64,000 nucleotides of DNA from CAVTZP01 sp963739245 (lineage in GTDB: Bacteria > Chloroflexota > Dehalococcoidia > Dehalococcoidales > BS750m-G39), in contig CAVTZP010000003.1 in assembly GCA_963739245.1 (NCBI GenBank), positions 351,104 to 415,103 on the forward strand. Direction: 5' to 3'. The notes beneath the pieces were generated by a model, which was given only the letters and a program-made list of their open reading frames with translations, did not search any database and was not told the DNA's origin. This document shows positions 25,422 through 34,544 of the stretch, one piece after another. Position 1 is the first letter of the stretch; the number at the start of each line of letters is the position of its first letter. The position numbers were made by a program, and so were the translations under genes.

Positions 25422-27011
25422 ATGACGAAAAGAATCATATATATACTCGTTTCGGCAGTTTTACTATGCAGCCTGTTTCTTGGCTGCCAGTGTGCGTCGG
25501 TATCTCCGCCGCCCCCCGCCGGCGAAGGGACGCTTAACCTTTATGGCATTGACCCGCTTACCCTTGACCCGGCCGTCTCCAGCGAGATGACCTCCCACGA
25601 GTATGTCACGCAGATATTCGGGGGCTTGGCCCGCTTCGGTGACAAGCTGGAGCCGGCGCCGGATATTGCCCAGTCGTGGCAGATAAGCAATGATGGCAGG
25701 ACTTATACCTTCTATCTTCGGCAGGATGTCAAATTTCAGGATGGCCGGCAGGTCAAGGCTGAGGATTTTAAGTATTCCTGGGAGCGTGCCTGTGACCCAG
25801 AGACTGGTTCCCTGACGGCGGCTACCTACCTTGGTGATATTGTCGGGGCGAAGGAGGTTTTATCCGGCGTAACTAAGGATATTAGCGGCATTAAGGTTCT
25901 TGATGACTATACACTTGAGGTAACTATAGATATGCCAAAGTCTTACTTCTTGGCTAAGCTAACCTATCCCACCGCCTTCGTTGTCGACAGGGCAAATGTG
26001 GAGCAGGGAGGGAAGTGGTGGCGCACTCCCAATGGCACCGGCCCGTTTCGGCTTGAGCAATGGCAGGAGAGCGAGCTGCTTGTTTTGGAGAGGAACGAGC
26101 TTTATTACGGGGGGTTAGCCAAGGTCAATGAGGTGGTCTTTCACCTGTGGGGTGGGATGCCGATGAATATGTATGAGACGGGTGAGATTGATGTTGCCAA
26201 CGTCAGTCTTGATTATATTGAGAAGGTTACTGATAAAGCCGGTCCCTTCTATCAGGATTTAATGGTAGCACCCGAGCTGAGCTTTACTTATATCGGCTTC
26301 AACACCACCAAGCCACCGTTTGACGACGCCGATATCCGCCGCGCCTTCTCTCAGGCGGTTGATAAGGATAAGCTGGTTTCTCTGGTATTCAAGGGCATGA
26401 TGCAGCGGGCGGATGGCGTCCTGCCGCCGGGAATGCCCGGCTATAATGAGGGACTATCGGGGCTAGGTTTTGATATCGGTAAGGCGAAAGAATTAATTGC
26501 CAATTCCAGCTATGGCGACGTATCCCGATTGCCACCTATCACCATTACCACCACGGGCTTGGGGGGATTAATCTCCCCAGACCTTGAAGCTATTGTTCAT
26601 CAGTGGCGAGAAAACCTTGGGGTGGAGGTGAAGGTAAGGCAGTTAGAACCGGCGAGATTCCCTTACCTCAAGGAGGAGAAGGACGAGATGTTCGATATGG
26701 GCTGGATAGCTGACTATCCTCACCCGCAGGATTTTCTAGATGTTTTGTTTCATACCGGTGCTGATTATAACTATGGCGGGTACAGCAATCCTGAGGTAGA
26801 CATTCTGCTGGAGAAGGCTGGGGTGGAGCAGAATAGTGAGCTGAGTCTGGCGCTGTATCAACAGGCAGAGCAAAAACTGGTTGAGGATGCTGCCTGTCTG
26901 CCGGTATATTTTGGGCAGAGTTATATTCTGGTTAAGCCCTACATTAAGGGGTATGACCTAAATCCCTTAGGGTTTGTCAGGCTAAATGAGGTCTCGGTTG
27001 AACCTCACTAG
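25422..27011 (+). CDS. Peptide/oligopeptide-type ABC substrate-binding lipoprotein
   Basis: A 529-residue extracytoplasmic solute-binding protein of the SBP_bac_5 family. A signal peptide with lipobox LFLGC (Cys22) is followed by a Pro-rich linker and the two-lobed domain (TLNLYGIDPLTLDPA, later PDIAQSWQISNDGRTYTFYLR). The longer frame reaches back into the Rid gene; ATG 25422 is chosen because it gives a perfect lipoprotein signal. No permease or ATPase gene is near, so it is an orphan binding protein. Confidence 0.9.
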   Translation: MTKRIIYILVSAVLLCSLFLGCQCASVSPPPPAGEGTLNLYGIDPLTLDPAVSSEMTSHEYVTQIFGGLARFGDKLEPAPDIAQSWQISNDGRTYTFYLRQDVKFQDGRQVKAEDFKYSWERACDPETGSLTAATYLGDIVGAKEVLSGVTKDISGIKVLDDYTLEVTIDMPKSYFLAKLTYPTAFVVDRANVEQGGKWWRTPNGTGPFRLEQWQESELLVLERNELYYGGLAKVNEVVFHLWGGMPMNMYETGEIDVANVSLDYIEKVTDKAGPFYQDLMVAPELSFTYIGFNTTKPPFDDADIRRAFSQAVDKDKLVSLVFKGMMQRADGVLPPGMPGYNEGLSGLGFDIGKAKELIANSSYGDVSRLPPITITTTGLGGLISPDLEAIVHQWRENLGVEVKVRQLEPARFPYLKEEKDEMFDMGWIADYPHPQDFLDVLFHTGADYNYGGYSNPEVDILLEKAGVEQNSELSLALYQQAEQKLVEDAACLPVYFGQSYILVKPYIKGYDLNPLGFVRLNEVSVEPH

Positions 27012-27032
27012 ATATGGTAAAATCGTTACGGG

Positions 27033-27124
27033 TGGCGGAGGGGGTGGGATTCGAACCCACGGCTCCGATATCTCGGAGCAACGGTTTTCAAGACCGTCAC
27101 CATAGACCACTCGGACACCCCTCC
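27033..27124 (-). tRNA. tRNA-Ser (anticodon UGA)
   Basis: Acceptor GGAGGGG pairs with CCCCTCC, discriminator G and an encoded CCA at 27033-27035. The anticodon loop is CTTGAAA, giving TGA. A long variable arm (CTCCGA/TCGGAG) and a T arm GTGGG-TTCGAAT-CCCAC identify a serine tRNA. Confidence 0.95.
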
Positions 27125-27135
27125 GTGACGGTTTT

Positions 27136-27164
27136 AGTATAGAGAATCGACCGAGCAGGGTCAA
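27136..27164 (-). promoter_or_regulatory. Promoter of tRNA-Ser
   Basis: Minus strand TTGACC (27159-27164), 17-bp spacer, TATACT (27136-27141), 11 nt before the mature 5' end. Confidence 0.65.
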
Positions 27165-27183
27165 ATATTTAAGGAGGAAAAGG

Positions 27184-27939
27184 ATGTCTTTAGAAGGGAA
27201 GGTAGCGTTTATCAGTGGAGCGTCGAGACCGCAGGGAATCGGAAGGGCAATTGCTCTTACCCTGGCGAGGGAAGGAGCCGATGTGGCTGTCAGTGGCTGG
27301 GGCCACTTTGAGGGGGCACAGGCAGTAGCTGAGGAAATAAAGCAACTGGGCAGAAATTCGTTTGCGGTAAAAATGAACGTAGAAGACTATGAAGATGTAG
27401 AAAGAGGGATTGCTGAAATTAAGAGTAATTTGGGAGCTGTTACTATATTAGTGAACAATGCGGCACAGATGGGGCAGTTTATCACCATAAGCAAGACCGA
27501 TATGGATGTGTGGCATAAAGCTTTATATACCACCCTCTTTTCCGCTTTCCACTGCATTAAAGCGACCTGGGATGATATGTGCGCCAACAATTGGGGGCGG
27601 ATTGTGAATATTACATCGGTGGCTGGAGTCATGGGAGGATTCGGTCAGACTAGCTATGGTTCCGCCAAAGCTGGAATCATTGGTCTGACTAAATCAGTCG
27701 CTCTTGAGGGGGGAAGGTATAATATTACCAGTAATGCCGTGCTCGTTGGTGTGGCTAAGACTGGTGCCCCGCTTGATGATGAAGTGCGCCAGAAGCTGGA
27801 GAAGAGGATACTCACCCGTCGCCTCTCTGAGTCGCAGGAGATTGCCGATGCCGTCGCCTATCTGGCATCAGACAAGGCTCGGTATATGACCGGGGCGGTC
27901 ATGAATCTTTTGGGTGGCCTTGACCTCTTCGTGTTTTAG
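27184..27939 (+). CDS. Short-chain dehydrogenase/reductase
   Basis: A 251-residue Rossmann-fold oxidoreductase. The nucleotide-binding motif is in ISGASRPQGIGRA, NNAAQ follows at about residue 87, and the catalytic Ser (NITSVAG) and Tyr-x3-Lys (YGSAKAG) are in place. The sequence is FabG-like, but the insertion in the glycine motif (ASRPQGIG) also recalls enoyl-ACP-reductase types; substrate and cofactor cannot be fixed. AAGGAGG precedes the ATG. No neighbouring pathway gene helps. Confidence 0.85.
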   Translation: MSLEGKVAFISGASRPQGIGRAIALTLAREGADVAVSGWGHFEGAQAVAEEIKQLGRNSFAVKMNVEDYEDVERGIAEIKSNLGAVTILVNNAAQMGQFITISKTDMDVWHKALYTTLFSAFHCIKATWDDMCANNWGRIVNITSVAGVMGGFGQTSYGSAKAGIIGLTKSVALEGGRYNITSNAVLVGVAKTGAPLDDEVRQKLEKRILTRRLSESQEIADAVAYLASDKARYMTGAVMNLLGGLDLFVF

Positions 27940-27952
27940 GGGAGTCTAAGAT

Positions 27953-28129
27953 TTATTTTTTCTTAACTCCCCAGTATTTGGCGAGTAAACCGCTAGCTAT
28001 CCAGCAGACAATAGCAATAATAAGGCCTATCCCGAAGCTAAACGCGTGGGTGAATATTCCCACCAGGAGAACAACGAGTCCTACGGCGCTCAGAATGCTA
28101 ACATAGGTTGTTTTAGCCTTCTTTGACAT
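27953..28129 (-). CDS. 58-residue two-helix membrane protein
   Basis: ATG at 28129 with AGGAGG (28138-28143) 8 nt upstream; TAA at 27953-27955. A basic N-terminus (MSKKAKTTY) is followed by two hydrophobic segments (about 10-26 and 31-50) and the tail KYWGVKKK. The clear ribosome site and intact frame support a real gene. I do not recognise a family. Confidence 0.65.
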   Translation of the reverse strand: MSKKAKTTYVSILSAVGLVVLLVGIFTHAFSFGIGLIIAIVCWIASGLLAKYWGVKKK

Positions 28130-28192
28130 GGGACTTACCTCCTTTATTTATGTTTAGATAAAATACCTATTTGATTACCTTCTATCTCTCTG

Positions 28193-28843
28193 CTATTCCC
28201 ATTTCTGTGGGGGAATCGGTATTGTTACCAGCATTTCTTCCCATCCTCGCTGGACTAATTTTTCTGTTTGAATCGTTACATGTTTTCTACCGAGGCTTTT
28301 GTACATTATCCGTACTCGACACTTGGTTTTTCCTTGCTGAATGTTCTGCCACAGTTCCGAGCTACCCTCATTCTGAAGATTGAGGATGTACTCTGGGTAG
28401 TAGGAACTATTTGGAAACACTAAGGGGAATATGGGTTCTTTCGTAGGCGGTTGGTATTTCTTACTTAGATTATCTTCCGTAACTTCTTCATCTTTGTCAA
28501 AAAAGTCAACATCCACATGAACATCTTCGCCTGGTAATGAGCCCGAGTTTTTTATATTGAATATGAGTGTTATGAATTCTCCTACCTTTTTTGCATTTAT
28601 CGAACCAGCCATATATAGGAATGGTCTAATCATATTTCTTGTGAGTTCCAATGACCCAATAGACACATACGTAGCAAAAAGGGCAACTACAATAGCCGAG
28701 TACGATAGAAAAGCTATCACACCGTAAAATATACCAAGAGGGATGCCTCCTCCCAATATAATTGCAGCGCCAATAACGAGACTGACTAACGCTCTTTTCC
28801 AAGTGAAATTACGAAACTTATTTCTTATTTTATTTGTGCACAT
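28193..28843 (-). CDS. Membrane-anchored protein of unknown function
   Basis: A 216-residue protein: basic start, two adjacent membrane helices (about 17-38 and 42-66), then a soluble beta-rich domain (70-216) with an immunoglobulin-like strand pattern (FITLIFNIKNSGSLPGEDVHV). The domain should face outside if the N-terminus is inside. It is 11 nt from serS but has no good ribosome site. Unrecognised. Confidence 0.6.
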   Translation of the reverse strand: MCTNKIRNKFRNFTWKRALVSLVIGAAIILGGGIPLGIFYGVIAFLSYSAIVVALFATYVSIGSLELTRNMIRPFLYMAGSINAKKVGEFITLIFNIKNSGSLPGEDVHVDVDFFDKDEEVTEDNLSKKYQPPTKEPIFPLVFPNSSYYPEYILNLQNEGSSELWQNIQQGKTKCRVRIMYKSLGRKHVTIQTEKLVQRGWEEMLVTIPIPPQKWE

Positions 28844-28854
28844 AAATTCTTAAT

Positions 28855-30087
28855 CTACTTAATGACCTTCTCCCCCACATAAGGCTGGAGGACTTCAGGA
28901 ATTAAGATTGAGCCATCAGCCTGCTGGTAGTTTTCCATGATGGCAATAAGGACCCTGGGCAGGGCTAGCCCTGAGCCGTTCAGGGTGTGGACGAACTGTG
29001 GTTTGGATTCAGGGGAGGGGCGGTAGCGGATGTTAGCCCTTCGGGCTTGAAAATCACCGCAATTGGAGCAGGAGCTTACCTCCAGCCACTCGCCGCAGCC
29101 GGGAGCCCACATTTCAATATCGTAGGATTTTTGAGAGGCGAAGCCTAATTCACCGGTGCAGAGCTGCTTCACCCGATAGGGAAGCCCAAGTTTCTGGCAG
29201 ACCCCTTCGGCATCGTTTACCAGCTTCTCCAGCGCCTCATCTGAGGTGGCGGGCTCAGTGAATTTATATAGCTCCACCTTGTCAAACTGGTGTCCCCGTT
29301 TTATGCCCCGGGTATCCTTTCCCGCCGACATCTTCTCGCGGCGAAAGCAGGCGGTGTAGGCGACATAATAGAGGGGGAGGGTTCCGGGGGGCAGAATCTC
29401 ATCGCGGTGAAGATTGGTGATTGGCACCTCAGCCGTGGGTACGAACCAGAGGTCATCCTCCTCGTCATGATATAGGTTATCGGCGAATTTGGGCAGGTTA
29501 CCTGAGCCGACCATGCACTCCCGCTTGACCATAAACGGGGGGTATACCTCCTGGTAGCCATGCTCCGAGGTATGGAGGTCGAGCATAAAGGAGATAATGG
29601 CTCTCTGCAGTCGGGCGCCTAACCCCTTGAGCACGTAGAAGCGGGTGCCGGAAAGCTTGACCCCCCGCTCAAAGTCAATGATGCCCAGGGCTTCACCCAG
29701 CTTCCAGTGGGGGGCGGGGGTAAAGTCAAAGTTTTTGGGCTCCCCCCAGGAACGAACTATCGGGCTATCACTTTCATCCTTGCCTATAGGTACCGAGGGG
29801 TGGGGGATATTGGGCACCTGTAACAAGAGCTCCTCAAGCTGTTCGTCCAAGCGCCTGACCTCTGCTTCCAGGTCTCTTATCATGACGCGCAGGTCACGCC
29901 CTTTCTCTTTTTCTCTTTCTTGCGCCACTGTCTTTCGTGTCTGCCTCAGGTCATCCAGCTCACGCATTTTCTGGCGGCGCTCCTGGTCGAGCTTTAAGAT
30001 TTCATCCAGCGGGGCAGTAGTCTGGCGGTTAGCCACCGCCTGCCGTACTTGGTCTATATTCTCCCGGATAAATTTCAGGTCAAGCAT
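28855..30087 (-). CDS. serS: Seryl-tRNA synthetase
   Basis: A 410-residue class II synthetase with an N-terminal antiparallel coiled-coil arm (about 30-100), which binds the long variable arm of tRNA-Ser. Class II motif 2 is CFRREKMSAGKDTRG and motif 3 is NGSGLALPRVLIAIMENYQ near the end. A matching tRNA-Ser lies 1.7 kb away at 27033. Confidence 0.96.
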   Translation of the reverse strand: MLDLKFIRENIDQVRQAVANRQTTAPLDEILKLDQERRQKMRELDDLRQTRKTVAQEREKEKGRDLRVMIRDLEAEVRRLDEQLEELLLQVPNIPHPSVPIGKDESDSPIVRSWGEPKNFDFTPAPHWKLGEALGIIDFERGVKLSGTRFYVLKGLGARLQRAIISFMLDLHTSEHGYQEVYPPFMVKRECMVGSGNLPKFADNLYHDEEDDLWFVPTAEVPITNLHRDEILPPGTLPLYYVAYTACFRREKMSAGKDTRGIKRGHQFDKVELYKFTEPATSDEALEKLVNDAEGVCQKLGLPYRVKQLCTGELGFASQKSYDIEMWAPGCGEWLEVSSCSNCGDFQARRANIRYRPSPESKPQFVHTLNGSGLALPRVLIAIMENYQQADGSILIPEVLQPYVGEKVIK

Positions 30088-30108
30088 AGGTTTTCCTCAT
30101 AATAGTTA

Positions 30109-30552
30109 TTACCAGTTTCTCTTGCCCTCAAGGAAGCTACCAACACCCGATTTCTTGAGTATTCTTAAATTCTTAATGTGGGCATCATCGTGAAACGGCT
30201 TTAAGAAGTCCAGTTTCTTGCAGGTGTTAAACCCATCGCATTGCCAGCAGCCGTCAATGGCTTTTCTCTGGCAGCAGTCTCTTATCTTGCAGGCAGGTGG
30301 GCCGCCGCCACCACGGCAGGTTCTCTTGCAGCGGAATTTTACCATTTCGCCCAGTAATTCATAGCACTGCGGATAGTCCTTGAAGGCGGCAAAGAACGAA
30401 CTCTGTGACATGGTATCGGCGGTCAGGTCAAACTTTTCCTGCCTTAGCTCTTTTCTAAGGTCTCTGGCTAAGTCGGCAATCTTGCCCTTATATCTATAGC
30501 AGTCTCCGCAATAAAGCCCGCAGTAGGCGATTAAGTCTTTTTCTTCAGGCAT
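30109..30552 (-). CDS. DUF3795 Cys-rich protein
   Basis: A 147-residue protein with the DUF3795 hallmark AYCGLYCGDCYRY at the N-terminus and later clusters CKRTCRGGGGPPACKIRDCC and CWQCDGFNTCKKL. Thirteen or so cysteines suggest Fe-S or zinc binding. The family is common in anaerobes and has no proven function. It is 21 nt upstream of serS. Confidence 0.8.
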   Translation of the reverse strand: MPEEKDLIAYCGLYCGDCYRYKGKIADLARDLRKELRQEKFDLTADTMSQSSFFAAFKDYPQCYELLGEMVKFRCKRTCRGGGGPPACKIRDCCQRKAIDGCWQCDGFNTCKKLDFLKPFHDDAHIKNLRILKKSGVGSFLEGKRNW

Positions 30553-30560
30553 ATGTTTAG

Positions 30561-30655
30561 CTACCCTATCCCCTTTATCCCCTTCCCCTTAACAAAGGGG
30601 AAGGGGAATATTTTTTATTAAGAGGGGCGAAGCCCCTCTTTGACTCCCCTTTAAG
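30561..30655. repeat. Palindromic intergenic repeat, copy 5
   Basis: Outer hairpin CCCCTTCCCCTT/AAAGGGGAAGGGG, second hairpin AAGAGGGGC-gaa-GCCCCTCTT, right end AAGGTT overlapping the lysS stop codon. It separates lysS from the DUF3795 gene. Confidence 0.75.
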
Positions 30656-32378
30656 GTTTCTCCTTTAATTGGGGGAATAGAATAACCTCTCTTATTGACT
30701 GCTGACCGGTGAGCACCATCACCAGTCGGTCAATGCCAACGCCCAGCCCGCCGGCGGGGGGCATGCCATACTCCAGCGCCAGCAGAAAGTCCTCATCAAT
30801 CGTCCATCTCTCCTCGTCTTCTCCCTGTCGTTCCTGCAACTGCTCCTCAAAGCGTTTCCTTTGCTCAATGGGGTCGTTGAGCTCGGTATAGGCGTTGGCA
30901 ATCTCCAACCCGCCAGCAAAGGCTTGAAAGCGCTCTACCACCCTTTCTTCACCCGGCTTGTTCTTAGCCAGCGGCGACATGGAGACCGGGTAGTCAAAGA
31001 TAATGGTGGGCTGAATGAGCTTGGGTTTAACGAAGGTTTTGAGAAGCTCATCAATTAGCTTGGCCCAGTTCTTCTGTGGGTCAACCTCGATATTCAGTGA
31101 CCGCATCTTTTCCCGCAACCCGTCGGCCGTGGGGTATTTGACGAAGTCAATCCGGTTATACTCTTTTACCGCATCGCGCAGGCTGAGGCGCTGCCAGGGC
31201 GGCTTAAAGTCTATGGTATCTTTGCCAAATTTAACTTTGTTTGTGCCCAGGGCCTGCTGGCAAATGTCATAAACCATCTCTTCCAGCATGGCCATCAAGT
31301 CGTTGTAGTCAGCGTAGGCTTCATAGCTTTCCAGCATGGTAAACTCGGGGTTGTGCTGGGTGGAGATGCCCTCGTTGCGGAAGGTGCGGCCAATCTCATA
31401 TACCTTGTCAAAGCCGCCGATAATCAGGCGCTTGAGATGGAGCTCAGGGGCAATCCTGAGGTAGAAGTCCTGGTCAAGGGCGTGGTGATGGGTGATGAAG
31501 GGTTGGGCTAAGGCGCCACCAGCTGAGGGCTGGAGCACTGGCGTTTCTACTTCCAGAAATCCTCGCCGGTTGAGGAAATCGCGGATGGCGGTAATAACCT
31601 GACTGCGCACTCGGAAGATTTCCCTGGCTTCGGCATTGGCGATTAGGTCCAGGTAGCGCTGGCGGTATCGTATTTCCACATCGCTAAGCCCGTGCCACTT
31701 TTCCGGCAGTGGTTGGAGCGACTTAGCCAGAAGGGTAAAATCCATTACCCAGACGGTGGGTTCACCACTCTTGGTGCGTAGCAGGGTGCCCTCAACGCCG
31801 ATAATATCACCAATATCCAGGTCATTAAATAATTGAGTTTGTTTCTCGTCATACTTATTTATGTCTTGGAATAATAGTTGAATCTTACCTGAGCCATCGC
31901 GTATGTCGGCAAAGGCGCTTTTGCCCATATTCCGCATTGCGGTAATACGCCCGGCAACTTTAACGCCAAGTTGGACAGCCGCTTTTTCATCTTCAGGCTT
32001 TGACTCCCACTTTTGAAGTAGTTCTATGGCTTGCTGGGTGGTGTGGCTCCGGTGATAGCCATGAGGGTAGGGGTTGATGCCACGACCACGAAGCCGTTCA
32101 AGCTTTTGTCGGCGCTGTTGGCTATACGGTCTAATCTTGATGTCATTAGTTTGTTCTCTTAAGGTGTCCAACCAGACGGCTGACTTTATCTCCCTTTCCA
32201 ATAAGTATCTCAGGTAGTTCCTCATCACCATCTCTAGCTGGCGAGATAGTTCTGAGTCTAGTTCTAATTTGCTGACAATGCTGTAGTCGTTATTTTGTAA
32301 TAATAGTAGCACTTTTTGGGCATTTGCGGAAAGGGGGTAACTTTGTGGCTGGCTCTGGCGGCAAGCGGGGCAGAGCAT
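30651..32378 (-). CDS. lysS: Lysyl-tRNA synthetase, in frame with a RecO tail
   Basis: The 575-codon frame has two parts. Residues 1 to about 75 (MLCPACRQ, then the region ending MRNYLRYLLEREIKS) match the C-terminal part of RecO. From about residue 85 (QQRRQKLERLRGRGINPYP) it is a normal class II LysS with OB domain, motif 2 (RTFRNEGISTQHNPEFT) and motif 3 (GGLGVGIDRLVMVLTG). No stop codon separates the parts, so lysS either starts at an internal codon (ATG at MRNYL or TTG at LDTLREQ are candidates) or the protein is a RecO-LysS fusion. Typical LysS is about 490-500 residues, which favours an internal start. Confidence 0.93.
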   Translation of the reverse strand: MLCPACRQSQPQSYPLSANAQKVLLLLQNNDYSIVSKLELDSELSRQLEMVMRNYLRYLLEREIKSAVWLDTLREQTNDIKIRPYSQQRRQKLERLRGRGINPYPHGYHRSHTTQQAIELLQKWESKPEDEKAAVQLGVKVAGRITAMRNMGKSAFADIRDGSGKIQLLFQDINKYDEKQTQLFNDLDIGDIIGVEGTLLRTKSGEPTVWVMDFTLLAKSLQPLPEKWHGLSDVEIRYRQRYLDLIANAEAREIFRVRSQVITAIRDFLNRRGFLEVETPVLQPSAGGALAQPFITHHHALDQDFYLRIAPELHLKRLIIGGFDKVYEIGRTFRNEGISTQHNPEFTMLESYEAYADYNDLMAMLEEMVYDICQQALGTNKVKFGKDTIDFKPPWQRLSLRDAVKEYNRIDFVKYPTADGLREKMRSLNIEVDPQKNWAKLIDELLKTFVKPKLIQPTIIFDYPVSMSPLAKNKPGEERVVERFQAFAGGLEIANAYTELNDPIEQRKRFEEQLQERQGEDEERWTIDEDFLLALEYGMPPAGGLGVGIDRLVMVLTGQQSIREVILFPQLKEKP

Positions 32379-32907
32379 GCCACCGGCGCCGGGAGCAGAA
32401 TGAATTAGTGGTGTCCTTTAACATAGAGCGACAGGAGACACACTGCCCAAGCTGGGGGCGGTAGCCGGCCGCATTTAAGAGGTGCAGTTCAAAGTAGCGC
32501 AGGACCAGTTCATTGTCGCCATTCTGGCATAAGCGGTGCAATGTCTGGAGCAGTAGCTGGAACAGGGGGTGGTTTTCCAGGTTCTCGGCGCTAAACTGGT
32601 TAACCAGCTCGGTGGCGTAGAGGGCGTAGGAGACGAGCTTAAGGTCGCTTTTAAGGGGCAAAAAGCTATTTATGGTCTGGCTGCCGGTTATGGTATCCAA
32701 GTTTCTCCCGCGTGCCAGTGAGACCAGGCTATGAGTTAGCAATTCAAGGTGCCCTGACATCTTGCTTCTGGGGCGCCTCACCCCCTTCGCCACCGCCTGA
32801 ATCTTGCCCAGGTGGGGGGTGTAGAGGGTAAGGATTCTATCCGCCTCCCCCAGCTTAACCTTCTTGATTATGATGGCTTCAGTCTGATAATTTCGTGGTT
32901 TGGACAT
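32290..32907 (-). pseudogene. recO: DNA repair protein RecO, frameshifted
   Basis: The 205-codon frame begins as a normal RecO (YQTEAIIIKKVKLGEADRIL, OB fold, then helical domain to CVSCRSMLKDTTNSF at residue 170). After F170 the frame changes to a non-homologous CSRRRWHALPRL. Skipping one base at about 32397 gives F-A-P-G-A-G-G-M-L-C-P-A-C, the expected zinc-binding stretch of RecO, and runs into the lysS frame. So the gene carries one extra base. It is either an inactivated recO, a sequence error, or a true recO-lysS gene with the error corrected. RecO works with RecR (33933) in RecA loading. Confidence 0.85.
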
Positions 32908-32908
32908 T

Positions 32909-33466
32909 TTAAATACTTTTGTTGAACAAAAATCCGTCTGGTTTTCTAAATCCTCTTTTTAACAAAATATCCTTTTCTTTTAGGAGGCAAGCTCTATTGT
33001 GTGCTATCGCTCTATCAAATTCTCCCCTTAACCAAGCTTGCATGCATAGTTTACCGACATCATTAAAAGGGTCATCATAATTAGGGATATCCAATTCAGC
33101 TCTCGCATTTCCTTTTGATTCTCCCCTATAACGTTGTAGTTCGCCATCGAAATCAATCCTTTTACCAATGTGGTGGAAGAAAACTCCTCTCTCGAACCCA
33201 CTTTGAAAGGCATAAGAAGGTCTTTCTAGGCTATCTAGGATACCCTCTGTTTTTTCTTTTAGCTGGCTGATTGCCTCCATTCCTTTTGCACACAATATGT
33301 GAAGGCCTTGCCCATTAATAAATCCAAAGATGACCTGCTGTATATACTGATATTCCCTTGAATCATTAGTATATCGATACCGCTCGTCAAATTCCCCAAT
33401 GGTCTCAATATCAATGACAGTTCCGTCAAAATCTGAGCTTGTATCTTCCTTATACTCTAATATCAC
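32909..33466 (-). CDS. Possible RNase H-like (DEDD-type) nuclease, degenerate
   Basis: A 185-residue protein. DGTVIDIETIGEFDERY near the N-terminus resembles exonuclease motif I (DIET), and NDVGKLCMQAWLRGEFDRAIAHN resembles the last motif of the RNase_H_2 group of predicted 3'-5' exonucleases. The aspartate expected after HN is not where that group has it (HNRACLL). The start of recO is one base beyond its stop, so it may be co-transcribed. Assignment is tentative. Confidence 0.45.
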   Translation of the reverse strand: MILEYKEDTSSDFDGTVIDIETIGEFDERYRYTNDSREYQYIQQVIFGFINGQGLHILCAKGMEAISQLKEKTEGILDSLERPSYAFQSGFERGVFFHHIGKRIDFDGELQRYRGESKGNARAELDIPNYDDPFNDVGKLCMQAWLRGEFDRAIAHNRACLLKEKDILLKRGFRKPDGFLFNKSI

Positions 33467-33487
33467 TGTTATCCCCCACTAAAAGTT

Positions 33488-33546
33488 AAGCCTCACCCAC
33501 CCCCTTCCCTCAAGAATAATAAAGGGAAGGGGGTGGGGGGATAGGT
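33488..33546. repeat. Palindromic intergenic repeat, copy 6
   Basis: GCCTCACCC...GGGGGGATAGGTT ends around the stem CCCCCTTCCCT/AGGGAAGGGGG with a 12-nt AT-rich loop. It lies between two minus-strand genes. Confidence 0.75.
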
Positions 33547-33559
33547 TGCCAAATCGGCG

Positions 33560-33892
33560 CTAGTGCCCTTCGGGAAACCACCCTTCTTTTGCCACAATCT
33601 CGTCTAGCATCTTTATGCTTGGGATGTCCCCCCTGGCTACGCTTATCCCTGCTTTTCCACCGACAGCGATGGCAATCTTCGCTACTGCTTCGTGGGTAAA
33701 ACCGGGGCAGAGGGTGATAAATTGGGCTCCTTCTTTTTGGACCAAATCCCGGCACACCTTGGCTGCTTGGTCAAAATTCCCCAACTCAACGATTACTGCA
33801 GTTAGTTCTAGCTTAGAGGTCTTGATTGAAGCCCGGTGCCGGTTAGGGTCACCATCAGGGGCCATAAAGATAATTGCTGATTTAAAAGCCAT
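33560..33892 (-). CDS. DUF6506-like small protein
   Basis: A 110-residue alpha/beta protein with FMAPDGDPNRHRASIKT near the start and LCPGFTHEAVAKIAIAVGG in the middle, a pattern I associate with the DUF6506 family. No function is known to me. A ribosome site (AAGGAGTTGACAT context) precedes it. It stands alone between recR and the nuclease-like gene. Confidence 0.6.
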   Translation of the reverse strand: MAFKSAIIFMAPDGDPNRHRASIKTSKLELTAVIVELGNFDQAAKVCRDLVQKEGAQFITLCPGFTHEAVAKIAIAVGGKAGISVARGDIPSIKMLDEIVAKEGWFPEGH

Positions 33893-33932
33893 AATGTCAA
33901 CTCCTTTCTTGATAATAGTTAAACTTTATTTA

Positions 33933-34544
33933 CTAAAACTCCTGTCTTCCTTCAATGGCTCGGGTGAGGGTAACATCATCGGCGTACTCTAGCTCAGTGC
34001 CAAAGGGGAGGCCCAGGGCAAGGCGAGTAACCCTGATGCCGAGGGGGGAAATCAGCTTACTTAGATACAGGGCGGTGGTTTCCCCCTCAAGGGTGGGGTT
34101 GGTTGCCATGATGACCTCGGCTACTTTGCCGCTCTGTAGCCGATTCATCAGCTCCTTGATTCTTAAATCCTCAGTCCCTACCCCCTCGGTAGGGGAGATA
34201 GCGCCATGGAGCACATGATATAACCCGTTAAAGGTCTTGGTGTGCTCCAGAGCCAGAATATCCTGAGGCTGCTCCACGATGCAAATCTTAGTGTGGTCTC
34301 GGTGATTGCTGCGGCAGATGAGGCAGGGGTCGGAGTCGGTTATATTAAAGCAGGTTGAGCAGAGCTTGGTCTTCTGCTTTACCGAAAGTATGGCGTCAGC
34401 TAGAAGCTTGGCTTGCTCATCGGAGGCTCGGAGCAGGTAGTAGGCAAGGCGCTGGGCGCTCTTGGGCCCGATGCCGGGCAGTTTATTTAGCTCCTGAATA
34501 AGCTTAGATATTGCCCCAGCGGTGGGTACGAGTTCTTGGTTCAC
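33933..34544 (-). CDS. recR: Recombination protein RecR
   Basis: A 203-residue protein: N-terminal helix-hairpin-helix (KLPGIGPKSAQRLAYYLL), zinc finger (CSTCFNITDSDPCLIC) and TOPRIM domain (ICIVEQPQDILALEHT; later EGETTALYL). It works with RecO and RecF. Its start overlaps the dnaX stop by 4 nt, the usual dnaX-recR arrangement. Confidence 0.96.
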   Translation of the reverse strand: MNQELVPTAGAISKLIQELNKLPGIGPKSAQRLAYYLLRASDEQAKLLADAILSVKQKTKLCSTCFNITDSDPCLICRSNHRDHTKICIVEQPQDILALEHTKTFNGLYHVLHGAISPTEGVGTEDLRIKELMNRLQSGKVAEVIMATNPTLEGETTALYLSKLISPLGIRVTRLALGLPFGTELEYADDVTLTRAIEGRQEF

